A stretch of 64,000 bases of DNA from NCBI GenBank assembly GCA_965153355.1, contig OZ231126.1, forward strand, positions 19,282,001-19,346,000, read 5' to 3'. Within the stretch, counting starts at the first letter, position 1. Every line of letters starts with the position of its first letter. Shown one piece after another: positions 1 to 24,619 of the stretch. This DNA is from Flaccisagitta enflata. Its lineage: Eukaryota; Chaetognatha; Sagittoidea; Aphragmophora. Below the pieces are notes generated by a model. That model was given only the letters and a program-made list of their open reading frames with translations, ran no database searches and was not told the origin of the DNA. The position numbers and the translations under genes were made by a program.

Positions 1-104
1 TTTTGTTTTGTTGTTGTTGCTGTTGTTTTTGTTGTTGTTGTCTGTCCTCGTTGCTTCTATTGTTTTTTTTTGTTTTGTTTTGTTTTGTTTTTTTTTTAGC
101 ATTT
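1..104. repeat. TTG / TTTTG low-complexity tract
   Basis: The window opens in a GTT-, TTTTG- and T-rich tract with no coding signal. It is interrupted microsatellite sequence. Confidence 0.8.
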
Positions 105-710
105 CTCGACGCCCTTGTTGTATTTTCGTTGTTCTGAACGCCCAATCCCCATGATGTCCCTTATATTCGTCATTTTCACTCGTTATTCCTCTTCCTCCTC
201 TTTCTCCTCTCCCCCTCGAGAAAAACTTAACCCCATTTCTTGGTTTGACGCCTGTGAAAAAACAAGCTCATCACCATTCAGATTCATTCGGATGGAAAAG
301 GTGTTCCCCATTTTCTTGTGATTCTCTCACCTTTTTTAGGGCGTCGTCCTAGAAGTTGGGGGTGGCAGCGGAAATATGCATGGTTTCGAGCCCTGCTGTT
401 TCAGTCACAAGTTCCACCCGGGGTCACAATATCTTTTTAAGTGTAACCTGTGTAACCCGTGTAACCCGTGTATCCTTTAATCTTTACAGCACCAAAAGAT
501 AAAAAATGTGAGCAAGATTTCACTAAGATCTTGATTTTCATTGCTTTTTGCTTTTGAATTGCAGATTTAAACGTCTTTTTGAGGTCAGCATATGACAAAG
601 ATAAGCGCACCTAGTGTCTGTGTAGAGAATTTGTCCCAAGTGAATATTTATGTAAGTATTTGTAGCTTCATAATTATTCTAATATATCAAAAATAGACGC
701 AAAAGCGTTA
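105..710. other. Intergenic, no gene recognised
   Basis: No supported exon was found. A short GTTTCGAGCCC motif near 391 resembles a tRNA B box, but no A box or cloverleaf accompanies it. A repeated GTGTAACCCGTGTAACCCGTG block lies near 449-470. Confidence 0.5.
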
Positions 711-1015
711 GATGGTCAGCGGTACCCGTTGCCCCTATGTGAGTGGCTTTGGGTGTGCTTTGGGTGTGAGATGGTGTGAGTGGCTTTGGGTGTGAGATGG
801 ATTTGAGCCTCGAGGATGGGACTTGCGTCTAGAGGCCGGTATTTGAGTCTCAAGGCTGGGATTTGAGCTTCAAAGCTGGGATTTGAGCCTCAAGGTTGGG
901 ATTTGGGCCTTAGGGGGGGGACGGAGGAGAAGAAGGGGAAGAAGAAGGAGAAATTTCCTCTATATGTGAAAGCATAGGTCATCGGCCCCTTTGGGGCCGC
1001 TGCCCAAAAAATGGG
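711..1015 (-). mobile_element. Family C element (VNTR-bearing, GC-rich end)
   Basis: Read on the minus strand it starts with GGGCAGCGGCCCC followed by a GGTCATCGGCC-type arm (plus-strand 962-1005) and ends at the tail ATGGTCAGCGGTACCCG on plus strand 711. Between them is a tandem array of about 20 bp units of the type GGGATTTGAGCCTCAAGGCT (790-920). The same end, array and tail recur near 24620, 45835, 53985 and 60775, so this is a dispersed family. No coding capacity is visible. Confidence 0.6.
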
Positions 1016-1470
1016 GTAAAACACTAAATATTGTCTTCGATAGCTCGCCGTCTTTAGCTGTTTATAAACAAGGCTGGAAACACGGAAATGCAGTCGCAAC
1101 TTACGGCTCGCAAGTATCATAAGTTTCATTACCCCTTGCTGCCAAAGGCCGGAGGGATGTGTTGTGGGACGAATTTCTATTGTCTATCTTTTTGTGTATC
1201 CATCTATCCGTCTGTCTGTCTATCCAATCGATCGATCGATATAGGCTACGTGCGACTTAACGCAAAAAACTTTTTTTTCTGTGAGAGAGAAAGAGAAAGA
1301 CAACAGATAACATAAAGTTGTACGGAATAAAAGCTGTTGCGGATGAGGTTTATCACAGAATGTATCAAATTACCAGTAATGGCGGCTGTTGTCGTGAGGA
1401 AAAAAGTCATAAGTATTGGTCACTTTTCATCACGCTTTTGTTTTCAGTGACTGCAATTTTTTTTACTTAC
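1016..1470. other. Intergenic, no gene recognised
   Basis: Short (GTCT)n and (ATCG)n tracts lie near 1200-1240. Nothing else was supported. Confidence 0.5.
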
Positions 1471-1850
1471 AAATAAGCTAGATGAGTTAAAATACTCAAA
1501 ATCACTCAACCAGACAATTAATTATGCTCAGTGATATACTCCTTGTATTTGCATGCTAAAATTAAACATTCATTTAAATTTGACCTATTCAAAATATAAA
1601 AAAACTGAATTAAATGAGCTAAATGAGCTAGAAAACTAAAAAACACCCTCACAGATGAGTTTTGCTCAGTGACATGCTTTCTTGTATTTGCTTGCTTAAA
1701 CATGTATCAAAATATCTATTGATTTATCGCATATAAAATCAGAAGAAAAAACTAAGCTCAATGAGCTTAGTTAAAATGCTCAAAAACACCCTCACAGATA
1801 AGCAGCTATGCTCATAAACATGTTTTCTTGTATTTGCATGCTCAAACAAA
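1470..1850. repeat. Three diverged tandem units of about 145 bp
   Basis: The motifs CACCCTCACAGAT, GCTCAGTGACATG and CTTGTATTTGCATGCT recur in the same order around 1525-1555, 1645-1695 and 1785-1845. This indicates an old tandem repeat of roughly 145 bp units. No protein is encoded. Confidence 0.6.
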
Positions 1851-2160
1851 TATACACTCCTTCACTGATCTTACGTAAAATCATGATTAATTAAATAAAA
1901 TTCAATTTGAATTTTTGTAAATAAATCTTAAAAAAACATAACACAAAGAGTATTTGTCATAAAGCATTCTGCTTGGCGCCAAATGAAAGAGAATTATCAA
2001 ACTTACTTACCATATCAATTTCATGGGAAACCTTAATCACCCAAATGAGATGCAAAACTTTCTCGTAAAAAAATGAAATTCATGTTTCCCTCGAATATGT
2101 CAAAAAGTCGAAGACTGACTTCGAGGTTTTTTTTCCCGATTATGCGTAAGACGTATGCGT

Positions 2161-2336
2161 AACAAGGCTGGATACACGGCTACCCAAGTCGCGTGCGGGT
2201 GGGCAGGGGCTATATTTGAGGTCACTAGACCATTTGGGCAGGAGCAGTGACGTCACAGAAAAAAAAACTTAAAAAAAAAGCAAAGTGTGACCAACCAACC
2301 GACCGAATAACCGACGGACAAAGCGTGCACGCGACT
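2161..2336 (+). mobile_element. Family A element, copy 1
   Basis: Begins AACAAGGCTGGATACACGG, contains CGTGCGGGTGGGCAGG, a CCGACC-type tetranucleotide stretch, and ends in a GTGCACGCGACTAA hairpin end. It abuts the next copy, whose AACAAGGCC start overlaps this end. Confidence 0.65.
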
Positions 2337-2497
2337 AACAAGGCCGGATACACGGCCAATACCAGTCGCGGACGGGTGGGCAGGGGCGGAAATGCGCGTT
2401 TTCACACTTTCCAACTCGATCACCACGGACCGACCAACCGACCAACGGACGGACGGACAAAGCCTCATATAGAGTCGCTTGTCCGCGACTAAAAACC
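2337..2497 (+). mobile_element. Family A element, copy 2
   Basis: Head-to-tail with the preceding copy. It runs from AACAAGGCCGGATACACGG to a hairpin end GTCCGCGACTAAAAACC, with a (GGAC/CCGA)n tract at about 2424-2462. Confidence 0.65.
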
Positions 2498-2736
2498 GTA
2501 GTCTCTTGTTTTCAGCACTGATCTCTCGCGAAAAAAGATATTACTGGCGAACTCCTGGATCCATTCAATTCTTGAAAACAAAAGATGAACCCCTGAATGA
2601 ACAAGTAACGCGGGGTTTCAATACACGCTTTTGACTGAGCGACAATGGGTTATTCTTCTTCTGAGGCGCAATGCTGTCATTTGAATGACGATATGTGGCT
2701 TATCCGTTGCTGAATCGTTGTTTTTTTTTATCATCT

Positions 2737-3190
<454 letters not shown>

Positions 3191-3709
3191 CAAGGAAATG
3201 CGGAGAGAAAATGTAAGGACTTTTCAATCATGGTCCTACAGGACCTGGTCGATGCTAGGATTCACAAATGTTATTCTGTCGACTAGGTTGATGTTATGGT
3301 CTGGTGTGTCAAATACGGGTGATGACTGAATTTGAGACCATAACGCTGACGCAAGATGGGGCTGTTGATTTTAAAACGATCACCGTTTTTCTTTTTCCAA
3401 AATTTAATCAGCAACCGTTTTTTTTCGCGATCGAAATCTAATGCAATGTCTGCACTCTCGTTTGCCAAGAAACAAATTCATTAACCAAAAAAGACTATTT
3501 TACTATTTCATTGAAGTTGATATGATTAACTCAGACGCTTTTCTGTGAAGCTTCAAAGTGGATAGCAGCATTTAAAAGTAATTGGAATGCCCCATTATAC
3601 AAGGCCAAGGATGATAAATCGATAACGTTATTACAACGTTATGCAAATTAGGGGCAAAACAGGGCATTTGGAAACAACGGAAGATGACTGAAATTTGAAA
3701 AAAGAACAA
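3191..3709. other. Intergenic, no gene recognised
   Basis: AT-rich unique-looking sequence. No exon or repeat structure was found. Confidence 0.5.
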
Positions 3710-3835
3710 GGCCGGATACACGGGCCAAGACGGTGCGCCGAGCAATATTAATTCATAGCTATCACTAGCTCCATCAGACTTATCCCTAGCTCTATCAGAC
3801 CATTCCTAGCTCTATCAGACCTATCCAATGTGGAT
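3710..3835 (+). repeat. Family A-like start joined to CTCTATCAGACC repeat units
   Basis: AACAAGGCCGGATACACGGG is followed by CCAAGACGGTGCGCCGAGCA and a few 21 bp units. The same junction recurs at 4541, so the two loci share an origin. Confidence 0.55.
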
Positions 3836-4540
3836 TCTCACTAAGATTTTGTTCTCAATAGTTTTTGTTGAAGAAAATTGACCTCATTACTTCTTCAATT
3901 CTTTAACAGATGTCATCTTTGTTGTTCTCAACAAAAGGTCAATGATTAGAATGTAAAAAATCGATGACAAAATCGATGACAGACACCAAAAGCAAGAGAG
4001 TGACCAAACTATAACATCACCTTGAACTGAGCTTCATCTTTGGATGTTTGTTCCTTTCTTCTCATTGGTCAGTCTGAATATGTGAGCTTATCACTAACAT
4101 CTATGTTTTGTGGCGTTTTCCCTTAGTCGGGCACCAATGATTAAGAAAGAGCTGCTATGCAACAACTTTTCCATGAGCTTTTTCTCTCAAAGTGCAAAAA
4201 AGTAGCAGGAAAAGATTACATATTTGGATTTGCTATAAGGAGATCTACAAATAGGTATTAGGTTTTTGGCGGAAATAGGCGGGAATGAAATTTTTTTCTC
4301 TCTCTATTGAAATATAAGCCAAAATTTATCTTTGGCTTCCAATAAGCCGTATATAGAATGGGGTTATACAGCCAAATCATGTTCCTCTACCTCCGACAGG
4401 TTATGGTGCACAATAGAAGTTTAAAAAAAATTGAAGAAAAGAATGTCCCCATATGCTTTAAAAAAGGACTCTCTGCCCTATGTGCTATCCCGCCGGGCGT
4501 TATTAATCCATAGCTATCCCTAGCTCCATTATTAACACGG

Positions 4541-4830
4541 GCCAAGACGGTGCGCCGAGCATTATTAATTCATAGCTATCACTAGCTCCATCAGACCTAT
4601 TCCTAGCTCTATCAGACCATTCCTAGCTCTATAAGACCTATCCCGAGCTCTATCAGGCCTCTCCCGAGCTCTATCAGACCTATCCCGAACTCTATCAGAC
4701 CTATCACCAGCTCTATCAGACCTATCCCCAGCTCTATCAGACCTATCTCCAGCTCTATCAGACCTATCCAAAGACCTATCTGACCTATCACCAGACCTAT
4801 CGGACCTATCCCCAGCTCTATAAGACCTAA
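4541..4830. repeat. 21 bp tandem repeat (TATCCCCAGCTCTATCAGACC)
   Basis: About a dozen 21 bp units with scattered substitutions. Because 21 is a multiple of three, the minus strand reads as an Asp-Arg-Ser-Asp-Arg-Ala-Gly heptad run, which I treat as fortuitous. It is preceded by the same GGTGCGCCGAGC block as at 3733. Confidence 0.8.
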
Positions 4831-4934
4831 CCGTAGCTGATTATATTAGTGAATGAAATGAAGAGTATCATTCATGATGAACAAAATGAGTTTTCTATTG
4901 ATGTCAAACATTTTTAGCGAGTTTTCATTTAAGC

Positions 4935-5133
4935 GTGACCGACGGATGGACAGATGGACAGACGGACAGAGCTTCTTATAGAGATGCTATGGCGCATCTA
5001 AAAAATCATCCTAGCGTATTTCTGAATCATTTCCAGTGATTTTTGCTTCTTTTCAATATTTTCAACTCGAGTGTTACCGACCGACCGACCGACAGACAGA
5101 GGCTCTCATAGAGGTGCTATGGCGCACCTAAAA
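4935..5133 (+). mobile_element. Two family B 3' ends in succession
   Basis: At 4938-5001 and again at 5076-5131 a GACCGACGGACAGA-type tract runs into TTCTTATAGAGATGC or CTCTCATAGAGGTGC, then a hairpin partner (GCATC or GCACC) and CTAAAAA. These match the terminal part of the elements at 21633 and 58078. Confidence 0.55.
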
Positions 5134-5264
5134 ACGGTGAGGGCATTCAAATGAATAACCCCATGATGCCCTAGCGTTATACTCTCAGGGATTAGTGTTT
5201 TGCATATTGACACACCCGAATGTTATGGGTATTGAAAGAGTGCGACTCGCATGATTCAGAGCTA

Positions 5265-5760
5265 TTCAACCAAGCTGGATACCCAGCTACCCCATTCACG
5301 CGATCATGGGTGCGGGTTGGCGGAGGCAGTGATGTAGGAGGCCATCTAGGCACACAGGGTGGGGTAAAGCCGCCTGACGTCCCTCCCCGTACACACATAA
5401 AGCTAATGTAGCATTGAGTAAAACAAAATGGTTTCCCGTGTAGAAAAAACAAACAAGGTCATGAGACCTAAGTCGCGTGCGTTGGTAATTTCGAAAAAAG
5501 GCAGACAACAAAAGACGGATAGACAGATAATGGACAGACAGACAAAAAAGAAAAAATGACAAATCAATTGTCCAGTGTCCAATAAGTGCTTATAATGCCT
5601 TAAAACCTTTACAATATCTTTACAATATGTAAAACACCTTTTAGTAAACAACTTTGTGACAGATGGATGGACAGACAGAGAGAAAAATCAACAATCAGAT
5701 GGACTGACCGACCAAAAAGTGGCTTATAGATTTGTGTAGCACACGACTAACAATTCAAAA
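5265..5760 (+). mobile_element. Diverged family A-like fragments
   Basis: AACCAAGCTGGATACCCAGC (5268), AACAAGGTCATGAGACC (5450) and GGACAGACAGACAAA or GACTGACCGACC tracts (5520-5715), followed by GCACACGACTAACAA, look like decayed family A pieces. Boundaries are uncertain. Confidence 0.4.
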
Positions 5761-6810
5761 TATTGTATATATGTAAAACCCCCCTTATATGACTTTGAGA
5801 CAGACAGACTGAAGGTCTGAGCAAAGAACTGAACAATAATTGGCTTACAGTGGTTTATTAATGCCTAAAAAACATTTAGAATCATTTGAAATGTCTTTTA
5901 AATTGTGTTAAACGCCCTAAAACAACTTTGTGATGGATGGTCCGACCGAAAAATGCATTGGAGAAAAGCTTCCACACTTGTTGCCTAGATAACCTCCTTA
6001 TTCACTAGCTGATAGGTTCATCAGATCTTTTTTTCATATTTTGTTATTACCTAAACGGAAAAGAGAAAAATTAGGACCGCTGTCCTAATAGTGAAGAACA
6101 ATATGCTGTATTGGAATTCTTATTGTGAGCTCGATCGGGCCAGTATTTCTAATTTTAAAGCGCCGGGACTAGAAATACAGAAAGGAAATTGTTCAAAATT
6201 ATCGTTTATTTCTGATGGCTTATAGAGTCGCGTAGCACGCAACTAGAAACCAAGTGGCAGCTTTTATTTAGGCCAAGGAGTAGCAAATTTCCCAACTCAA
6301 TGAATAGAAGATGGCATTTTGGACTCTCACTAATGATGAATACCACCATAAATTCTGTGTTGGACATCATTACCAAGACAAAAATGCAAATGCTCTATAA
6401 ACAACTATCTAAATGAAAAAAGAGCTCGATTACATGATACGTAATTGCCACACAGGTCTTCTTTTAATGTGAATAGTGCTTTGCTTGTTAAGTAATCTAT
6501 CTGTATAGATTTCATCGATTTCTTCATGTTTTTACTGAAAAGCGAGTTTTTGTTTCAATGCCATTATTTTCATTTTGTTTCACTAAGGCATGCTCAGTTG
6601 CTCACACGTTACTTTGGATACATTCCATGCATACATTTTAATTTAGAAAAATGACAGAATGCTTTGATAAAGGATAACCTCCTCCGCACACAAAAGGCGC
6701 CAGTCGCTAAGCTGGGCTGAAAAACCTCTATCAAATTTTTCAATTGTATTCTTTTTCCTTTCTTCTACTGACTGGATATTAGGCGCTGAGCAGGGGTAAA
6801 AAAACCAAAT
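5761..6810. other. Intergenic, no gene recognised
   Basis: AT-rich. A family A-like end (TTATAGAGTCGCGTAGCACG) is visible at 6221-6243. No exon was supported. Confidence 0.5.
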
Positions 6811-7113
6811 TTTCCTGTTTGTATTTTTTCCATTCTTTCAAAAATATGGCCTCTACCATCCTATGTCTCAATATATCTTTCGTTCTTTTTCCTTCTTTGT
6901 TCCTTTTTTCCTTCTTTCTTTTTTTCACTTTTTTCCAGTACTTTCTTCCTTCCTTCCTTTCTTCCTTTCTTTTCTCCCTCCTTCTTTCCTTCCTTCCCTC
7001 CTTCTTTGCTTCCTTTCCTCTTTCTTCCCTTCCATCTTTCCTTCGTTCCCTCCTTCCCTCCTTCCTTTCTTCCTCCCTTTCTTCTTCCTTCCCCTCCCTC
7101 CCACCGACCTCAT
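6811..7113. repeat. (TTCC/TTCT)n pyrimidine-rich tract
   Basis: An imperfect TTCC and CTTT array. The Phe/Leu/Ser-rich and Arg/Lys/Glu-rich frames across it are compositional. Confidence 0.8.
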
Positions 7114-7382
7114 TTACTGCTTGTAAAGAAAGAGTGAAAGAAATAACGAAAAAACACGATCATGGCAGGAAGTTGCAAAAAGCTTCTCTGATATCATTGG
7201 ATCAATTTTACAATCCGTGCTGCAATGACGCAAAATGAGATTTCTTCTGTTGTTTTAACAGGAAAATCAGTATTTTCGCGACTGGGTATTATATCAATTT
7301 CCTTTTTTTCTGTCTCTCTGATATGAAAGTGTACATTTCTCTGTCCTCGCTGCCTCACCGCCTAGCTGTCTCACTCTTTCTC

Positions 7383-7487
<105 letters not shown>

Positions 7488-7749
7488 TGACTCGTATTCT
7501 ACTCCCACCATTCCGATTCTATGGCAATGCAGAAATCTATATGAAGCCACTAAAGCTTCATCATCGTTGCCTCAAGCACGAAATTCATTCAATACTACCC
7601 AGAGCAAAAGCACATAGACAGAATAATTTCTCTTTTATACGACCACATTAGTACATTTGCGCCAGAGCCTTTTATCCATTAAGCAGCTTAATCTAAAGCA
7701 TAGGAGAGGGAGAGAGAGAAAAAAAATTGCAATAATCTACTCTGGGAAG

Positions 7750-8761
7750 ATGATTCACTTTTCTACGCGTGGAATTTTGGCTATTACGTTGTTGGTAATT
7801 CCGAGCCATTTCGGGAATTGTTACGTCACTGCGACGGCGCAAGATGTCGTATCTGAGGCCGCAACTTCGGAAGAGTCATTGGAATACTGCGATCCACGTT
7901 TCTTAGCCGATTCTGTGGCCACTTTCAAAGACAGTTCCATGAAATGCAGCGAGATTATAAAACGAATCATTGAGAATCAAGCAACTACAGATTGGTATTT
8001 TTTACCGGATCCGAGTAACGAAGTGGAAGAAAACGTTCTTCTACGAACAAGGTTGATCAACATAAGGGGCCTCGATTTTCACGGGCAATTGGAGCTGATT
8101 CTCAAGGTTGATCTCGAGTGGAAAGTCAGGGGCTGGAACGAAGATTGCAGAAATACATCAAGACCTCAAGAGTGTGAATCATTCATGAACAAAACCAAAC
8201 ATCTGAACGAGTACATCACTAAGCCGCAGAAGACGAAATACTTTGACTTCGTTTTAAAGGAGGACAACGACTTCAGTCTGCTTTCCGATAAAATGAGAAG
8301 AGTCCCTTTAAAGATCTCCCGCAATGGCACAGTTCGATGGGAAAGCGTCATTCGCGTCAACCTCAAATGCGAAATAAGGGCCGTTCGATTTCCAAATGAC
8401 GAGCAGTTGTGTGCCCTGAAATGGCGTTTGGTACCGGAAAGAAAAGACGTGAATGTGTCCATCGAATGCGAAGCGAATAAGACCGACGTCAAAAACAACC
8501 AATGGAAGTTGATGGAGTTTACAATGAGAAAGGACGTGTGTTATTTGGTATTGTCAAGAAGAAGCGAGAAAATCTGGGCGACACTCGGAATACCTTTTAT
8601 CTTGTTCAACGTGTTGATCTGCTTGGTTTATTTTCTGCCGCCTTCGTCTGGAGAAAGAGTTGGATACAGCGTTACTTTGGTTTTGTCTTTCTCACTTCTT
8701 GTGATGGCCATTGATAAAATGGTGCCTTCCTCTGATAACGAAAACGCTCCGTCTCCCGCTG
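7750..8761 (+). CDS. Receptor exon 1 (signal peptide to M2)
   Basis: Codes residues 1-337 plus the first base of codon 338. The donor is CCCGCTG followed by GTTAGT. It includes potential N-glycosylation sites such as N135-T-S and N147-K-T. Confidence 0.88.
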
Positions 8762-9374
8762 GTTAGTGGTTTTGGACAGCCAGATACGTAGATCCAAGCA
8801 ACTGTATGCCAAAGCAGTATCAAAACACTAAAAAATGTCAATGACACACAATCGATACCGAAGATTTGTATAATCTCTTTCAAGAGGTTCTTCACTTACT
8901 TTCCCCTCAACTATCTTTGCTCTTTCAGTTACCACGGCGTTTATTACCTTTGGTCCGTCTGCCGTGGCCATGGTTCAAACCATCATCGTCATTTTTCTGA
9001 GGACCAAATACGGCGGAGAAGATACAAGTTTGGAGTCAGAAATTTCCTCATCTGGCGGTTCGGACGATAAGCGATGTTGTTTGCCTACCAGAAGAGTTGA
9101 TTCCATCCCTAAAGGCAAAGGCACTGACAAAGGCAAGGGCAATGGCAAGAATCACTCTGAAGATTCCTTGGATCAGACGGATACGGAAACGATGACGGAA
9201 GAGCCCTTTCGACGTAAATGTCCAATCGACTGCGTTGTGAGGTACGTAGACAACATCTTTCTGGGACTGAATCTCCTCGTAACCGCTTGTTTACTTTTGA
9301 CGGTGCTTGGAAGAATGCTAAAAGATGCGGAAGAGTTCCAGAAAACGTTGTCTGATCACAATATAACCTTGTAG
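7750..9374 (+). CDS. Cys-loop ligand-gated ion channel subunit, nicotinic-receptor-like (two exons)
   Basis: This gene encodes a predicted 485-residue plasma-membrane pentameric ligand-gated channel subunit, spliced from 7750-8761 and 8929-9374. Residues 1-30 are a signal peptide. The extracellular domain carries the diagnostic Cys-loop, C207 to C221 with 13 residues between and an FPNDEQLC core. M1 is about 276-296. M2 follows a GERV motif (301-304), with a -1' Glu (302) and 9' Leu (312), which in the family goes with cation selectivity. M3 starts at 338 and M4 is about 446-466. I use the ATG at 7750 because it opens the signal peptide; upstream in-frame sequence has no ATG. Oddities are as follows. 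The loop A WxPD motif, the loop B Trp after the Cys-loop and the vicinal Cys pair of alpha subunits are all absent, so it may be a structural or non-acetylcholine subunit. The M3-M4 loop is Lys/Gly/Asp-rich and short. Family assignment is firm; ligand is unknown. Confidence 0.9.
8929..9374 (+). CDS. Receptor exon 2 (M3 to stop)
   Basis: The acceptor is TTTGCTCTTTCAG before 8929. It completes codon 338 as Val and runs through M3, the cytoplasmic loop and M4 to TAG at 9372-9374. The 167 bp intron is 8762-8928. Confidence 0.88.
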
Positions 9375-9379
9375 CCTTG

Positions 9380-9486
<107 letters not shown>

Positions 9487-9590
9487 GCGCGGATAAACGG
9501 ACCCACCAAGAATGTGGCTGATAGATCCGCGTGCACATGACCAGGTTTCCAGCTTGCTTTTGATTTCTATCAACACACGCCTTTGCACAA

Positions 9591-9840
9591 GTAACAAGTC
9601 ACGCGGGATCACAATTTCGTAGCGGACGGTTGGGCAGGGGCAGCCGACCCCCATCCGCACCCAACACCCCACCCAACACCCTTTCCGACACAGACACATA
9701 CACAAACACTTTTAAAACGCTCGTTTTTCCACTTTTCGACTCGTGCTCACGGAGCAATGCATTGCAATGGACCGACGGACCAACGGACCAACGGACCGAT
9801 GGACGGATGGGCAAAGCCTCTTACTTCGCGAATCAAAAAA
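9591..9840 (+). mobile_element. Family A element, variant with AACAAGTCACGCGGG start
   Basis: Start AACAAGTCACGCGGGATCAC, then CGGACGGTTGGGCAGGGGC, a CCCAACACCCC block, a (GGAC/CGGA)n tract at 9768-9810, and an end AAAGCCTCTTACTTCGCGAA. It shares this architecture with the copy at 14340. Confidence 0.55.
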
Positions 9841-11549
9841 AAGCCGCACCTTTTTGTAGGTGTGTAAAAGAAACACAGAAAAATTTTTTTGAATTTTTTT
9901 GTTCAGCCAATTTTAAAGATTTTCAAATTTTCTTTCATTCTAGACCAATCTCAAGCCTGTGTCTCAAACGGATTAAGAGCTAGAGCTCTGCAAAGAGAAG
10001 CACTATTTTCCTAAGATGCACTTTTTTCATAGGGATTGCAAAACTGAAATAGACAACATTTTTATTCAAACTGATGCCATTTCTAAACGAAAAAATATAG
10101 CACTACCAGATTGGTGCCAAATGAAAGATCTCTTCAAGATCTTCAAAATGGTCTAAGATTTTTATAAATTATTTTGAAATTCAATATGACAAATTGCTAT
10201 TTAAAAGTGCGGCTTTTTTATTGATTCGCGTAGTATAGAGTTGGATGTTCGCAACTTAAAAAGTAAAATTTAATAAGCACGCACTTATCTGTAATCCTTT
10301 GTTTCCACACCAATTTTCCAATGCGGATAACCAAAGCACCTCCATAACTGGCTGTGTCCGTTGGTCGGTCGGTCGGTCTGTCTTTTGGTAACGCATTCGT
10401 TCGACGATCCACACGTCGCACCTTACTGGCCTACTTGGCCTTGTTGTAATAATGGGGGAAATCAATATAATCACAATGCCCTAAATGGCTTCTCCCTGAG
10501 TTTCACCTCTTAATTTATCATTTTTACTCACTTTTTTATTGAATTTGTGTCTGGCGGATAGGACTTGACGTCCCTTCCCATACGTCGCTTGCTGTAAATC
10601 ACTGTCATTCATTCCTTTGACTTAGCAATAAGAAAAATGAAAGACTGGATTTTTTCGTTGTATGTTTTTACGGATATCTTGTACATGAAAATCACAAAAT
10701 GAGATCCTCAGAAAGATTAAAATGGTGAAAACTGAAAAGGCGGTTTAATGTTTTCCCTCACAACATTTCGGCGAGGGGAAGGGGAAGTTTAGATTGTATT
10801 TTGATGCAATGAATAAAGCACGCATAATTAGTTGCTGATTTTCATTGTGCCATATTATGATCAAATCATCGGGTCCGAATAGGGTAAGTTCAATGCAATG
10901 GTTACACTAACTGCAGTTAGAATTTTACTGCACAATTTTGAATGTAAGCAAAGAAAACGAAGATGCTAGCATTTATATCGGCTTTGTGTATAATAAAGGT
11001 GTTGTAGAATAATGCATATAATGGACGGAGGAGTACAGCCTGAAGCAGAAATGAATGAGCATGGGTATAGTTGATCATGGATAAGTACAAAACTTGTCGC
11101 AAATTTGTCCCGTATCAACACTCAACAGTAATAATTTTCATGGTTGCAATATGATGAAAAAAATTTCCCCTGCAAACCTTCAAAGTTCAATTACGACAAA
11201 AAAGATGCGAAAGAAGAAGCCTCAAGAATTTTTTTTTTTTGCAGAACCGAACTCATCATCTCTTTGAAAGGGAATAAATACATTCTTATACGAGATTGAT
11301 AGTTAACATTGATGGTTAACACGATAAATGAATCTTAAATTTTTCGAACCAATCATCTGTTTATCTATTCATTCATTCTATTCATTCTAATTCATCGTTT
11401 TAACTAAAATGATTCTTGAGGATGACGAAAATGAATATTTGTGCTCCAACATCTCCTTTCTGTTTCTGATTGCTATCTAAACCGACCAAAAAGTAGTTTT
11501 GTATATCATAATCATTTCTCAATTCTTTCACTTCGAAAATAGAAGTAAT
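9841..11549. other. Intergenic between the receptor and the SLC34 gene; no gene recognised
   Basis: AT-rich. A GGTCGGTCGGTCGG tract lies at 10365-10380. No exon with credible splice sites was found. Confidence 0.5.
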
Positions 11550-11554
11550 AACTG

Positions 11555-11560
11555 TTTATT
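11555..11560 (-). promoter_or_regulatory. Possible poly(A) signal of the SLC34 gene
   Basis: AATAAA on the minus strand, 190 bp downstream of the stop codon. It is a plausible position; its use is inferred. Confidence 0.35.
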
Positions 11561-11749
11561 CCCATATTTTATCCTCGTGTACTGTGGAAATGTCGAAGGA
11601 ACACAAGGAATATTCTCGACTTAAGCTAGAAATTCATAATCTTCCGATGACAGTTTTGGGGGAAATTGGAGTGTTTACAAGGCGAGTTGTGGGTTGGGGG
11701 CTAGGGGGGTTAGGGGGTTGATAATTGATGGACTCTGTACAAACATCGA

Positions 11750-23453
<11,704 letters not shown>

Positions 23454-24060
23454 CGCCTAATCGATAGTTGATTCGCTGTTTCTGAATGTTAATGTTAGGG
23501 TGATAAGAATGCCATTTTTTTCAACAGGATGTGCTTCAGATTATGGTTGACGGTTGTCTCAGAAAATACTACAAGAATGCTTTCGCTTTTGGCTAAAACA
23601 AGTAGACAGATAGACAGATACACGGTTGGACCAAGAAATTGCAATTAGAATTGAATCTGCGTAAGTAGTTAAAGACCCATAATAAAATGAGGTAATGATC
23701 TTCATCTTGTTTGGTTGATACATGGACGGTGGTTTTTTTTGTTTGTTTTTTTTTTCTGTACATATGACCGTATTCTAAAGCTACTTTGAAATTATTACCC
23801 TTGGAAATGAACAACAGTCCATTTGAAAAACTCACAACGCATGACAATAAAATAGTGATACATTTTTTTCTTTGAGTTTTTAATGGATCACTTTACTTAT
23901 GGTTCAAGAGGTCGCTTATTTGCATTTTGAAAAGAAATTTAAATAAGATTCAAAAAATGTTTTGATTTTGGAACTTTTTTTTCGAGACTGAAACGTGAGT
24001 CTGAGCGTGAGAGGAGAAAAGGTAGGACACTCTCTTTCCTAGAGGTGAGGGTAAGGCGAA
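23454..24060. other. 5' flank of the SLC34 coding region
   Basis: Would contain the 5' untranslated region and perhaps the promoter or a non-coding first exon. No TATA box or defined element could be assigned. Confidence 0.4.
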
Positions 24061-24066
24061 AGAGAG

Positions 24067-24320
<254 letters not shown>

Positions 24321-24403
24321 GAGAGAATGAGGAGCAAACGAGACATTATCAAAGTTTATTTGCAAAATTTTGAGGTTGTCACTCGCAACGAAGTGAAGTG
24401 GAA

Positions 24404-24587
24404 ACAAGGCCGGATTCACGGATACCGAAGTCGGGTGCAGGTGGGCAGGGGCCATATTTGAGGTCACCAGACCATTTGGGCAGGAGCAGTGAGGTCAAAG
24501 AAATAAAATCATAAAAAAGTAAAGTGCGACAGACAGACCGACCGAAAAAGCGGGGTGTAGAGTCGCGTGCACGCAACTTAAAAATCT
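24404..24587 (+). mobile_element. Family A element
   Basis: AACAAGGCCGGATTCACGG start, GTGCAGGTGGGCAGG, CATTTGGGCAGGAGCAGTG, GACCGACCG tract, end GAGTCGCGTGCACGCAACTT. Confidence 0.7.
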
Positions 24588-24619
24588 CGGGGAAAAAATA
24601 AGTGCTCTTCACCGTTCGC

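Noticed and set aside
391-403. tRNA gene or tRNA-derived SINE
   Set aside because: Only a B-box-like GTTTCGAGCCC is present; no A box, acceptor stem or tail could be built around it.
7657-7749. Upstream 31-codon extension of the receptor frame
   Set aside because: It contains no ATG, is Lys/Arg-rich, and would hide the signal peptide that begins at 7750.
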